NCBI GenBank assembly: GCA_018697195.1
Contig: CM031859.1
Coordinates: 61,052,190 to 61,116,189, forward strand
Reading direction: 5' to 3'
DNA length: 64,000 nt
From: Certhia americana
Lineage: Eukaryota > Chordata > Aves > Passeriformes > Certhiidae
The first letter of the stretch is position 1; the number at the start of each line of letters is the position of its first letter. Made by a program: the position numbers and the translations under genes. Below are positions 27,280 to 40,402 of this stretch, in pieces. Below the pieces are notes generated by a model, which was not told the origin of the DNA, made no database searches, and saw only the letters and a program-made list of their open reading frames with translations.

Positions 27280-30200
27280 GTGTTTCCTCATAACAGTTAT
27301 GAGGACTCTGTTTTTGTATGGACATCTAATCCAGTGTCCTAACCAAATCTATATTGTTAAAAGCAACTTACCACACAGCAGTACTTTGAGGCTTACATGA
27401 AAGAACTTAGGGCATTTAACTAATGTTTTTCCTTACTGGGTCTTGGTTTTATAGATATATTATTGCAGATCTCAGAAATAAAGGACTTGTTCAAACCACC
27501 AAGCCGGTAATTTTCCAGTTTGGGAAAAGAGAAGGGCCTTCTTATTCCTGCTCTGGATCCAGCACCATTTGAAACATTCCTGGTGTGCCTACACAGAGCT
27601 AGAGGGCACAACATAGGTCTGTGGGAGGATACCCACCTTCAGAAGCAGCAGGTGGAGGCTTCAAGGCCTTATCACGAGCTTCTAAAAACCCTAGACGCTA
27701 TTCTTAGGTAGCTGAAGTAAGACTTCAAGACATCAGGACATCCCAGTGTAGCTGTCTCCATACAAAGGAGGTAATCCTAGATGTTCATTTTGTTTGGGAT
27801 TCACTGGCTCACTGTGAGATCTGAGCTGAGCAGCTCTCCCTTGACTCTTAAGAAGAATTAAACCAGGTTTGCACAGACAGATGTCTACCTTACATGCATA
27901 CATAGAAGATAGGTTTTAGAAGACTTGCCTTTATGCGAATCCCTTTTACTGGATCTGAGTCCCAATTCAGGTATCAAAATAGCTGTGATTCCCCCTTTAC
28001 ATGAGCAGGAGCAAACCGTCTTGATGCAACAACTGTCTAAAGAATTGGGAAGAAAGGATATTTAAAAGGAGAATAAGTTACCAAATGTTTAAGTTGCAGT
28101 AAATTATAAAACTTTAAAGTAATTAATACACCTTATTTTGTCTGTTTCCACATGTATATTATTCAGTGTTGAATGAGCAGTGAATTATCATAAAGCAGCT
28201 TTAAAAATATTTAAAACAAATAAATATTTTTTTAAATTAATGCTGTTTCTGAATGCATATATTCTCTTTTATACATGTTGTTATTTTTTGTGTATATAAA
28301 GAAATGATTTCATTGAAATTATACTTTTCTGGCATAGACATAAAAGTACATTCTTTTACAAAATAATTTTTAGAAAATTTTGTGTGAGTAATAATTTATG
28401 AGTATGTGACTGGGAAAAAATTCTTAACTTTAAATGCAAAAGAACATACAAACACCATGTCTACAAATTTATTACAGAAAAATAATAGAATTCTCTCTCT
28501 ATTATGAGTTAATACAATATAGAGTGAAAGTCATTCGGTAGCCCTGCCTTTAATGTATTTTTGTGCCTTCCATGACAGTGTATACATTAGCTTAGGAAAG
28601 AATAATACATAAGATTTTTTAATTGAATAAAAAATGAATATGAACCTAAACATAAAATCGTTCCTACTGTTAGCAAGAATGTATCAATGAATAGCTATAA
28701 TGCCATAAAGGCTGCAGAATGTTAATTAACCCTCAGGCAAAATTTTCTTTTTTGACATTGAGGAGGTCATAAAATCGCTCAAATATTTTCTTAATTAAAA
28801 GTCATATGCAAAACATCTGTCTTGGTACATGTTTACTTCTGCAATATTGTGCTCATGTCAGATGATGCTCTTGAAGACCTTGTAAAGCTTAATAAGGACA
28901 AAGCAGAGGGACAGAGATATTACAGAAACAAAAATATTTATTTAGAAATTTTATTAGAAGTTGATGTAATTTGAAGAAGACATTTAATGAACATCCTACA
29001 GAAAATCTAAAAAAAATAATTCCTAGAATGTTTGAGAATTTTTTTTAACAAATAAATTATCTTTTAGGGCAGTTATTCAAACTGTAATTTGTTAATATTT
29101 ACACTGTGCTTCTAAGCACATTGATATTGGAGACATCAGATGAAGATTCTTTTAAAGAGTAGAAAAATGGCATAACTAAAGCTACAATGACAGCTACAAA
29201 CACTCAGTGACATAACTTCCAAGAGATTATATTTTTGTTCTGCTATCACATAGTGAAAGAATATGTAATTGTTACTAGAATAGGACTAAACCTACTGTAT
29301 TACATAGTGGCAAATCAATTTTCATAGCATTTTAACCAGTGGGGTTTCAAATGATCAGCAATTAATAGTGAAATAAATGAATGCCTGCTGCAAGGTTTTC
29401 TGTTGCACTGAAAGCTATATATATGGAATTGACTTGAAAACCAGAAGTGAAGGTTTAGGGACTAAATCATAAAAACTGTAGTGTTTTTCCCTTTTTTCTT
29501 TCCTTCTTCTTATGAATGATAAATTGTTATTGTTCCACTTATTCTTGTATTCATGCAAAACCAAAAGAAAAAAAAAAAAGACAACCTTTGGCATTTTAAC
29601 AACCTAAACAGGAAGTATTGTTCTTTAAACAATCAATAGAGATATCTCCAGACAGTGCAGGAAATTGCATTAGATGAAGGGAAAAAAAGAAAAACAAAAC
29701 CCACCAAACAGGGTGAGAAATAAGAGCAAGAGTCACTCTATGTAATAGATCAATTATTTTCAGTCATATGAAAAATAAGCCTCAATCCTTGTGAACACAG
29801 CAGATTTTTCTTTTGACTCAGTAAGTATGGAAGTACTTTGAAAGCACAGTACTTTTACTGTACTCTGTGTTAAATTAATATAGTCTGGTTATGTTCTTTA
29901 CATACATAAACTGTGATTACAGAATAGGCAAACACAATTTTACTTAGCCATTAAATAAAATTTCTTATTTCAGAAGAATATACTAATTAGATAACATGAA
30001 AAATAAATTGGATAACTTTTAATTTAATTGTAGGTTTCACTTTTGCAGGTAATTTAAGCTTAGTAAAATAATAACAGTATGATGTATTAATTGACAAATC
30101 ACTTTGTGTGTTTCTGTAAGCGTATATAAAATTAGAAAATTGACAAAATAGGCATTAAAATTAATGCCTATTAACTAATATATCTTCATGAGATTGAAAA

Positions 30201-30898
30201 AGAAAATCCAACAAGCACTTAGCAGACATTAGATGGAATACTGACTGAAAATTAATTCAGAATTTTTCATGATCTCTAGCGTGGTCAGGATAAATCATTA
30301 TTCAGCAAACTGCTGTAGTATTCATATAAAAATATGGCTAACAATAAGCTGAAATGCCATTATTTCCAGCAGTATCTCTTAACAAACTCTGAAATAGTAA
30401 GCATTGTAATAGCTTTAAAAGCTGATTTTATGTAAGATAATAACTAATTTTATAGATGCAAAACCAAGCAAATAAGACTAACCTTGCTATCAAAATTCCC
30501 ACAGCATGTCATCTACAAACTTTTACACACTTCTACAGTGCCGTGGGATTAAGAATCATCAGTATTAGGAAACCATCACTCTCCACACTATGTCTCAATA
30601 TCAAATGCATTTATTTATCTATTTTCTTCTGTATACAGTGTATTTAAAGATTAAAATCAACAATAGGGAATTCTTCAATAAAGAGCTATTTTTCATTATT
30701 GTTCTAGGGCTGAATGCAGGCAATTCTTTCAACAGAAAATAAGAATAAATATGAAAAGTAAAAATAAATATGCTTTTCAACTGGGGGATCGCTATCATTT
30801 TACAGGTAAAAATTAATCTTGGTAAGCCAAATCTTTGATCTATTTTATGTCTGACACATATTCATACTTTATGGTTGCTTAACAAGTCAAATATAAAA
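27277..30898. other. Very AT-rich unique DNA
   Basis: Nothing recognisable apart from a 12-bp perfect hairpin at 30147-30172. The frames at 27420-27711 are open on both strands and unrecognised. The 28.0-30.4 kb part is among the most AT-rich in the window and is almost free of CpG. Confidence 0.5.
30147..30172. repeat. Perfect inverted repeat, 12-bp arms, 2-nt spacer
   Basis: AATAGGCATTAA at 30147-30158 pairs exactly with TTAATGCCTATT at 30161-30172. The arms include GGC/GCC, so this is not a plain AT palindrome. It is too short for a microRNA precursor, and I have no evidence of transcription. Confidence 0.85.
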
Positions 30899-31007
30899 AT
30901 CTATAAATATAAAATATATTATAAAATATATAATATATATAAAATATATATAATATAAAAATATATTATATATAAAATATAAATCTATAAATATAAAAAT
31001 ATATAAA
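30899..31007. repeat. TATAAAATA-type AT-rich repeat
   Basis: A and T only apart from a single C near 30987. Irregular tandem copies of motifs like 'tataaaatatat' and 'ctataaatataaaa'. The phrase 'ctataaatataaaa' occurs at both ends of the tract (30901 region and 30988 region). Prone to cruciform or slippage. Confidence 0.85.
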
Positions 31008-31065
31008 ACCAATCAAGTCTGAGGCTGAATAACCAGGCCTAAGTGACCTTAAATAAGGTAGACTA

Positions 31066-31092
31066 ATTTAAGTGCTGCATCAGCACTTAAAT
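31066..31092. repeat. Perfect inverted repeat, 12-bp arms, 3-nt spacer
   Basis: ATTTAAGTGCTG (31066-31077), spacer CAT, CAGCACTTAAAT (31081-31092). The inner part GTGCTG/CAGCAC is GC-containing, making a stable hairpin. It lies 60 bp downstream of the AT-rich repeat. Confidence 0.85.
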
Positions 31093-32053
31093 GTTGCCTT
31101 CGCTACTGATGCACTCAAGTGTGGAGTAGGATGTGGGTTTCGGTCCATTTAGATCTGGCGAGTGCTCCAGCCACATGCCATTACTGTCACTGTCAGCTCT
31201 TCCACCTTCAAGTTGTCCTTTTTATACCCCTGGAAAAGGGCAGCTGCCACAACATGCAGCGAGGGTTCCACGTTCTGGTGCTATTGCTATATTTTAAATG
31301 TTTTTAGAAACAATAGATTTTCCCTCCAGACGTTGACCTCCTATCAAAGAGCAATCTGTCACCTGTGCATCTGACACCCATGTTTCTTGCATTTGAAAGG
31401 AAAAGTTTTTGGTTTTTATCAGAACTTAAAGTTGAGAAAGCATTTCCGTAGACTGTGCATGGAAGCAGATCCAAACATCTCAACCGCTGACCAATAATTG
31501 TCAACAGACACTCTGAGAGAAAGAAGACAAGGAAGTGAAAGTCTCAAATAAAAACTGAGAGGGGTTACTTTTAGTTGTTACTGAATAAAATCTGCAGTCT
31601 TAATAGTTGGTTACAGCTCAAAATAATTATAGATGCATAAAAGTTTGCCTAGTGTTGAGCAGAAGTGCTTTCCTTATAGAGAAGAAACAGGAGCAGTTTT
31701 AACCCAGTGCATGTGCTTCATAAATTATGTACTGAAAATATTCCAGCTTTGACAACACAAATATCTTATATATGTGCAGGTAATTGGTACTCAATTACAT
31801 GTGACATTCCCTTTAGAGTTTGGAAAAGGAACAGAAATATTTTGTGTCTTAAATAACTATAAAAATGTGTTTACATCTGTCTAACACACTTCTAATATTC
31901 ATTGTAGTTTTTCATTCATTAAATTCTGACACCTTTTATCACCTTAACAATATTATTAATCTCTTTATTTGAAGTTAATGTTCTTCAGAGTATAAGTTTT
32001 TCTTCAAATATCTGATAATGGGTAAATATGGGCAACATACAAACATAAACATA

Positions 32054-32076
32054 AACTTTACTTCAACAGTAAAGTT
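32054..32076. repeat. Inverted repeat, 9-bp arms, 5-nt spacer
   Basis: AACTTTACT (32054-32062), spacer TCAAC, AGTAAAGTT (32068-32076). The right half belongs to a 14-mer, AACAGTAAAGTTCA (32065-32078), which recurs twice about 4.1 kb downstream. Confidence 0.75.
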
Positions 32077-35000
32077 CAATGAAATCTCTACTAACAGCAA
32101 GGTATTAAAGATTTTAATATTTAGTATTTATCTCTTTACAAATGTTGTCTATAATGTTTTGCTTTTTTGTTATATGAAAACATAGAAAACATAGTTGGCT
32201 AAAAGGCAATGGATGTGCACATCAATGAAGAACAATCGTCTATTAACCATGGCTCTTCATCTTATTCTTCCATCTGTGAGACAAAAAAATCTAATTTACA
32301 GAAATCTTAAAGCTAGACAGGTAGGGTAAGATCAAATAAAAGATAAATGCTGAAATCAGTGCTTTTCGACTCATAAGTGTAAAGACATTGCAAGTATTAT
32401 TTAATAGTTTCTCCACTGGTGGAAGATAAAAATATAATATTTCATGGAACACACAAAGAGAAAGTTAAGATTGAGTACTACTGAACTGAAAGGTTAGATT
32501 CAGTTAACATAAATTTATTTTATTTAAAATGGTCTATAAAGATTAATCAGATCTTTGCTACCTAGGAATTTCCTCTTTGATCAGGGGTTGATCAGCCCCA
32601 AGATACCTCTTAACGGCTAATAGCTGCTCCAGAGTTGTGAGTGGAAGTTAAAATCTTGTTGTGAATTTCACTGTAAATCCAAGTATTGAAAAGAATAGGG
32701 ACAGCCCATGGCATGGGTAAAGCAGTGTGGTGTCTGATCTCTCTGTGGGCATCCACATGAGAGGGCAAACCTTTGTTTAAGCACAGAAAAATCAAATCTG
32801 TTTTATGAAATAAAAACAAAATAGACAATACTGATACAAGGTTTTATTTGGTACTAAACAGAAGGAACTTAAGACAGAGGAAGGATAGGTTTTTGAGGGA
32901 TGAGAAAGCCCTTAAAAGCTGCATTGTTTATCTCCTTTAGATTTCCCCTGTGGTGACAAATAAACAATGAGCACTCGGGTTTTTTCCCCAGGTGTACTCT
33001 AGTTTTGCACATCTTACTTTGCCAAGTCCCAGTTTGAAAAACAGCACAAATGTCTACCAATAGATGGTCTACCTCCTGATGGACTGTGTAGATATTTCTT
33101 TTAGATTTGGTTATCTACATTCCCTTTGAAATCAATTAAAAGAAAAATTCTCCCTGGTTTGTCTGAACAAGAGATATATCTCTAAAATGAAATGGAAGAA
33201 TCGGCTGAATCAACTCCCTTTTCATGAAATAAGAAAAACACTACCCCATTCCAAGGAGTGTTGTAAAGACATTGGGTGAGTCATAAACTGCATAAGGCAT
33301 GTATTAAACATTTCACCAGTTTTTTTTAAACATTCAAAAAACAACCCCTCACATTTTCACCCTCTGTTTTCTCTGGGAAAACCTGGCCTTAAATGTGAGT
33401 AAGCACATACCCAGGACAGCTGCAAGGTCAGGGATCCAGCCAGGCCCTCAGCAGATTGGACCATCTTTACCGCCAGGCAAAACTGAAAGCTTTTAGAGAA
33501 GATGCTAGATCAGAGTTTGCAGAGACACTAATTCAAGCAAGTGCATTCCTAGTTTTATTTTGAACAGTACATTTGCGGGAAAACTGTCCTTCTCCAAACT
33601 CTACCAGAGACTGCCATTTAAGAAAAATTTTTAAAGATCATCTTATCCCCTCTCTCATCTTCAGACTTCATAGAGATAAGATGCACTACAAAGTATTTTG
33701 CAAGTTCTTTTTGCAATAATTACTTCTACAAACCATAATATAAATAAGTGCAGCTAGAGTGGCAGCTTAATTTATATATGAAGCAAGATTTCAAATTTTG
33801 ATTTGCTCCTGAAATCTTCTCTGCCTCAGCTTTGATCTTCCTGTAATTTCAATAGTCTCTGTCAGAGCAGCATGAACTTTAGCTGTTGCTAAAAATAAAG
33901 TATATAAAAACTGTTTCAGTTGACAATACTCAAGATTCCCTGTATTCCTAGAACAAAGTGTATGACTGCACTGGGGACCACTTAAAGGTCATTTTTTCAG
34001 TATCAGATAATGTTAGAACTAAGAAAATAAACTGAATGTTCTTGGCTGAAACAAGTCAGACCATTTTCAAGACAACAGTACAAGCCATTAAAATTTATTT
34101 CTGGCACATGATCATTCAAAAGAGTAACGACTTTCACCAAAAGTTAGATGATTTAATTGCCTAAGCTACATAATAACATTTTAAGCCTTAGTGTACTTTT
34201 CCCTTTAAAGTATTTTATCTTTTGTGTTGAATTCCACTATTTTTTTCAGCTGTATCACAATGGTTTAGGCAACAGGGCTTCAGTAACCTGACTAAGAGTG
34301 AAATCTAACCTAATTTTTTGCTCTGATATAATAGGCTTAGAGGCTGATCCTGAAAAGACTAATGTCTGTCTTAACTTTCTGTGCTGCAACCAGCTCCACT
34401 GGCATCAATGAAACACCTCAGAGAGTACAATGAGTGTACACATCCATTAATCTTTGCAGAACTAGAGGCTTGGACTCTGTGTGAATGAAATAGGAGAGCA
34501 CTGTGGGCTATAAAGCAATGGGCTATAAAGGAGAAGGCTATGAAATGGCAAGTACAGGTGTATGATTTTTCTGAATATTTTTCTGAAATTTTTTGAAGTC
34601 GAGTTTTAATTATTTTGGGCTGCAGAAAGTATCTGCAAAAACTATATTTTTCCTCACATGAGGTCACAAAGAAATATGTGATTTTAAATATTTTCGCTCT
34701 AAAACCCAATCCACTTTCTTTTAAGAATGTAGTGGAAGACTGCAGCAAATTAAAATATTCCTCCAGCATTACTGACTTTTTTTGTTGAAGTATGAACACT
34801 CTATACATAAGTGAAGTATATTCTGGAATACAGCAACATTTCTTCTCTAAGTAGAAGTTTTGCTGGATATTTTTTAATTGTCTATCATTTCCAACTCAGG
34901 CTATATGCAAATAAAGTAGTCATCTTGAGAACTTACTGCACTTCTCTTAGGTTGGAAATCAACAAATATGATTGTACCTTAGCTTGACCCTAAATTCTAA

Positions 35001-36194
35001 GGAACTGGAGATCAAACAAGCCTTAAGACTTTTTTCCATTGAGAAATCTTGTCACTTATGATGATTTGGAAGTGGTGAATTTGTCACTTGCATGGAACAC
35101 ATTTTTCTCTGAGTAGTCACATCACAGAATGTCATTTCAGAAAGTGACAAATATAGTTGGTCCCACTCTGTTCCAAACTGAGACTAACAAATGTCATCTG
35201 TCTTCAGATGGTGTTCCAAGACCTATTCTTTGTGCACCACTGTCCTACACAATCCCTTTTTCTGTAGATTCCATTCAAGCAGCTTTTCCAGCTGATGACT
35301 TAAGGCTGTTGTATTATCTGTGAGATTGTCTTTCCAATTCTTGAAACAATAGTACATGTATGGATTAGTGCAAAAAGTAAACTTAATTATATCAGATTAG
35401 TACAAGGCAAAGGCTATTTTGAAGTCTTCCTGTTACTGGGGAGATGACAAAGGGATCATCTTGATCTTTGTTTAATATACATCAACATAGAGCACATGTC
35501 TTCAAACTACCAGAGCTTTAAATAAGGAAGAACAATTGAAGGGTGAAATGATGAATTTAGTATAACTGACAAACATTTACTACTAAATCCAGCTATGCTT
35601 GTATTTGACTTTTTTGCTTTTGGCTTCCATGAGGCTAATAAAATTTGCACAGCACAGTTCGATTTTATTTTATGGACACAGCACAACAGAACCTGTCACC
35701 ACTAACCTGGCTGAAAATACACATCAAAGAAGCAAAATTACACATCAGTTTCTGAAACTAGTAAGAGGAGAGCATGAGGTATGTGAACTGTACTGAAAGA
35801 AAGAAGCTTACAAGGCAAAAGATTGCATTTATGCATTTTTTTTCCTAAAGAATTTCTTTTATAAGACTAATGCTCAACAGAAGATGTCTGAGAAAGAAAA
35901 CTATTATGAACAGCTCTGACTTAATAGGAAAATTGAGTGCTGGACTATACTATAAGCAAATGGTCATTTCAGAAGTTTTTTGTCTTTGTTCTTCCCAAGG
36001 AGAGGACATACCAGAACAGCAACATGCAGTTACTAAAGAAAATTTTTAATGCAGGATTCTTGATAGGGTCCTTGTTTTGAATAGTCTGCACTGTAAGGAA
36101 AAGAGGAACTGTCATTGTTGATATCTGATTTGGAATGCTGATGTATATTTTCATCTTGTTTCAGTACATTCTTGCCTACATCAAAAGGAATTCT

Positions 36195-36234
36195 AACAGT
36201 AAAGTTCATAACACTTTATGAACAGTAAAGTTCA
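36195..36234. repeat. Direct repeat of a 14-mer flanking a hairpin
   Basis: AACAGTAAAGTTCA occurs at 36195-36208 and at 36221-36234. Between and overlapping them is GTTCATAA-CACT-TTATGAAC (36204-36223), an 8-bp perfect inverted repeat. A small local duplication is the simplest explanation. Confidence 0.8.
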
Positions 36235-39200
36235 CAAAGTAAACTAGAGGAATAAAATAACTGCACTTAAATATTTATTTAAAAAGCTTATCCTTGCCTT
36301 TCACACTATAGAATGCTAGGGCTGAGCTGAAAAGAAATTTTACTAGGAACTAAGGAGTCCAGCCCAATATATTGCACTCAGATTATGTTAAATGCTAGAT
36401 TTCTGACATTAAATGCATGACATAGGATAGGTACTGTTGGTTTCTTGACACCAACACTACAAGATCCTGACAAAAGATTCAAGAGCAGTGTGTTGTATTA
36501 TTTTTATTTTCCTCAGTGTCATTGTTTACATTGGATTTACACTTTGTTTATATTAAGAAGTAAGTGAAATGCTTTCTTTTCCCCTCACAACATTATTAGC
36601 CCTAATATTTATAAGGATATAAAAAAGTATCTTGCATGAATATTTCTTATGAGTGGGAAAATGACAGCTCATTCAATTACCTATCTAGTAGAACGGTTCT
36701 ATTCTAAAAACCATGAAATCCTAGGAAAGGATGCCGGCACAGTCTTGATGTTCAAACTTTTCAGACTGCTGTTTAAATACCAGTATTTATTTAGCTGCAC
36801 TCTTTTAAAGAAAATTTTTAACCACTCCACAAATGTCACTTTTAATGACTCTGCTAAAATTTCAAGTAAGCCCTCCATCATAGCCACAGTTCCTGTAATA
36901 CACAACCTTTCTGATAACCATGACATATAAATTGCCTGCAGAAGGAAATCAGAAGAGTATATCTTGAATTCAGCTCATCTGTCAAAAGCTTAAAGATGAT
37001 TTCTGACCACGGTGTTATATGAATGGGTTTGGACTGTTGGTAAACGACAGCTATTGGAGAGATAAAAGCACCAGCTTGGAAAATGAGAACTTTAAATTTC
37101 ATCTAATGCAGCCTATTTCTGAGTAGTTACACACCATAAAGTTTTGATTTTGCTATTTAAAAACCCTGAGATAAAAAGGACAGAAGGAGAAGGGTTAGTA
37201 TTGAAAGAGCAAGATTATCTTTTGAGGTAATACAGAAACATGGCAGTAACAGGAACCCCATAGATTATTTGCAGAGGATTCTATGAAATGGTGAACATAG
37301 TGGTAACCTCAATAAAATATTCTGAAGGCAGACTACAGAACACCGAAACATCTATAAATTTGTAAATATTTAAGGATTTCTGCATAGATGTTGCCTTTTT
37401 GTTTAGAGGAAAGAGGAGGATAGATCTAGATCACAAAAACAGTTCAGATTAACTAGCTGCTCTTAGGAAGAGGCTGTTTTCCCCAAATAGACAAGGCACT
37501 TGCACATAGGCCCAGTGGATAACCATGAGTAGGACTGGATGTTATGGATGTTATGGGTAGGATGCAGAATGTTACGGAATAAATTGCCCATGTGATGCAA
37601 TAAGAACTCAGTGCATTTAGGCACGGGACTGTGTGGGCTGTGGACAGCTCCAGCTTTCCACTGGTGCTTATGGGACTGGCCCCAGTCATGGATGCTATAG
37701 ATGCCCACGTGGCCCATCATAAATGCACTGTTTTACATCTAAAGAAGATAAAAGTATTTAAAACATACGTACAGATATAAAATCAGAGCTTAATTAAGGA
37801 AGCCCTAATTTATTCTTGTCCATTAGTCACAACTTTCTTTACTCCTGAATCTGTCCAATTTCCTTTTAAGGGTTTTTCAGAGGAAACTTTTTGTTTTACT
37901 GTTGAATATTCTGAAATTTCCTCTCTTTTTGACTCACCTTCATATTCTTCAGGGACTTCCTTCAGAAACTGAGGATTAAAAACACTGATCTTCAAAGAGA
38001 AAACTCCCATATGTAAGAGACTGATGGATAAATTGACCTAGAGTACAACTATTGACAGCTTCTCCCATGATTCTGTTGGTTGCACCTGTATTGACATTAA
38101 TTCAATGTCCTTTTCCTACCTTCTCCATAAAAGTTAGAACACAATGTCATATATCATTTGATTATAGCTCTCTGCTTATAATTATACTTTGTTTTTAATC
38201 AACTTGATCACTAATGCCAATTTTTAAGGTTAATTTTTAATTAGTGATTCATGCTGTACTGAAAAAAAAAAAATTAAAACATAAAGAAGATTAACCCAAA
38301 CTTTATCTAGAAAGACAATAAAATATTCTCAAAGTGTCTTGTGACTTTTTACACCAAAGTCCTTATAGAAATGTGGCAGCCAATCCAACTTTCTGTTGGA
38401 CAAAAATGGTGTCTTTGCACTATTTGTCCAGTAAATAGGAATGAATTGTATATTTTCATATTTAAATGAAGATGGTAGGGTTGTTACAAAAATGGAAATA
38501 TTACATGATCCACAGTTTAAGGTCTTATAACATCTTCATTTTTTTCCTTTTTAAGATCTCTCAAAGAGATTTAAAAAAATAGTTCAGAAACTATTTCCAA
38601 AAATTCTGAGTAAAATCTTTGGCAGTTGGAAAAGAGGTATTCCCCATTAGAACTATCTTTCTATTTGTCTTTGGGGTTTTATTTATTTTACAGAGAGAAA
38701 TAATACAGAGAATTCATTAAGAAATTTAAATAATCCTAACTTACAGCATAATGAATAAACTGATATGCTATTTTGCATGGATTTAGTCATAGCTATCAAT
38801 TTAGTGATGATTTACCACCATACTGCTTTTAATATTAGCCTACAGCTTTTGCAGATATTTGAGAGTCCAGGCCAAAAAATCAAAAAAATCCTTGAGAAAT
38901 GCCAATTGCACTTCTGCAAATCAACTATATACTGTGGAAATAATACAATTGACAAATATAGATCAATGAATTTAGTGAATCCTGGATATGAATGTTTAGG
39001 TCATTAAATATACAGCAAATATGTATTGTGCATACTGTGTATATAGTGTAAATACATATTTGAAGATTTCAAGTAATCCCAAGTGGAGAAAAAAAAATTA
39101 ATAAAATGTGCATCTTGGTGCTAAATATCAAGTCAGTAGATGACTTCTGATATTGATACAGAATACATTTCTGTATAGAAGCATCATGGATCAAACCAAC

Positions 39201-40369
39201 TTTCCTAACTAGTCACAAAGAATTTGTGCTACTGCTTCTTATGAAATGCTGTAGCACTACCATCCCCCAAGTTACAACTACAACAATAGAACTCATTGTT
39301 TCCATAGAAACCAAAGAATTTCAAGTGAAGGGAGAAAGTAGGCTGCAGTGTAATTCTGCCCCTTCTTACATACAGTAAAAATAATAAGCAGGAAGAAGAA
39401 AATATTTGATTCTGTCCTCCCATTTTTGGGAAGTCATAGAGTACATGAATGTCTGTCAGAAGAACACCCCAAACAAAGGGAAAATAAACAGCTGATGGTG
39501 CCATGCTCTCTCATATGCATTTTATATATGGATTTTCAGCAGGCATTGATAATTTCATATTTGAATCAGTACCACAGAATTCACAGACCAATTCCAGCAT
39601 AGCAACCCTAAAAATGAAAATGAACGGGCTAATTTGCAAGAAGAATATTTTTTGTTTGTGTGAAGAACCTAAAGTAATAAGTAACTAAATATTGCATTCT
39701 GTTGCAGTTTTAAAAAGATATGTTTCTGACCTTCTTCTGCTATTTAGGAAACCAAACCAGTGCCAATCTGCAATTACCTTTTCAGAAGTTCCAGAGATGA
39801 GTTTTTAGTAATGTGTGCAGCATTCACATTCCTATAAATAATAGGAACTCTTTGGTAAGAAGCCTCAGGCATTTGCTAGTGCGTCTTTAAATTAGTCCAA
39901 TTAACAGTTTCAGTGTTTTATACCAATAAATAGATAATTTTAGTTCAACAACTGAGTATGTACTCCCAACTATTTGGACCTTTAAAACATGAAGATCAGG
40001 ACTTATATAAAAAAGTGTTTTGTGCTTTTTGCCTCTTCTCTGGAATGTCTAACTCTTGTCAGCATCATCCTCCACAATAAATTGATATTTACCTGCAAAA
40101 GCACAAAGCTGTTGTGTTTAAAAAATTTCATGAAACTAGTCACATGCTTTAAAACCTTAGCAGCATCTCAAGCCACCTACAGACTGATCTATCAGATTAC
40201 TGAACTGTTCAATTACTGTGATTACTGGTATTACTTGACTTAGTATCAGTGTCTTCTGCCAACAGAAAAGAATATATATTTATATAATACAGGAAGGTAT
40301 ATACAAATATTCTTGAGTTCATCTTAGGTCCGAGTAAAAGCCTCAGAAACTGTGTTAACTTCCTGCATG

Positions 40370-40402
40370 GTGTATGAAAAAGCACTGATATTTTTCATAC
40401 AC
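40370..40402. repeat. Perfect inverted repeat, 12-bp arms, 9-nt loop
   Basis: GTGTATGAAAAA (40370-40381) and TTTTTCATACAC (40391-40402) are exact reverse complements around the loop GCACTGATA. As RNA it would form a 12-bp stem, which is shorter than the roughly 30-bp stem of a microRNA precursor. Confidence 0.88.

Noticed and set aside
34371..34808. 145-codon open frame on the minus strand, the longest in the window
   Set aside because: No domain, no signal peptide or convincing membrane segment, and Phe/Ser/Ile-rich composition as expected from AT-rich DNA. No flanking exon or promoter evidence.
40370..40402. MicroRNA precursor
   Set aside because: The stem is only 12 bp and flanking bases do not extend it. 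Real precursors have imperfect stems of roughly 30 bp or more. The hairpins at 30147 and 31066 fail for the same reason.
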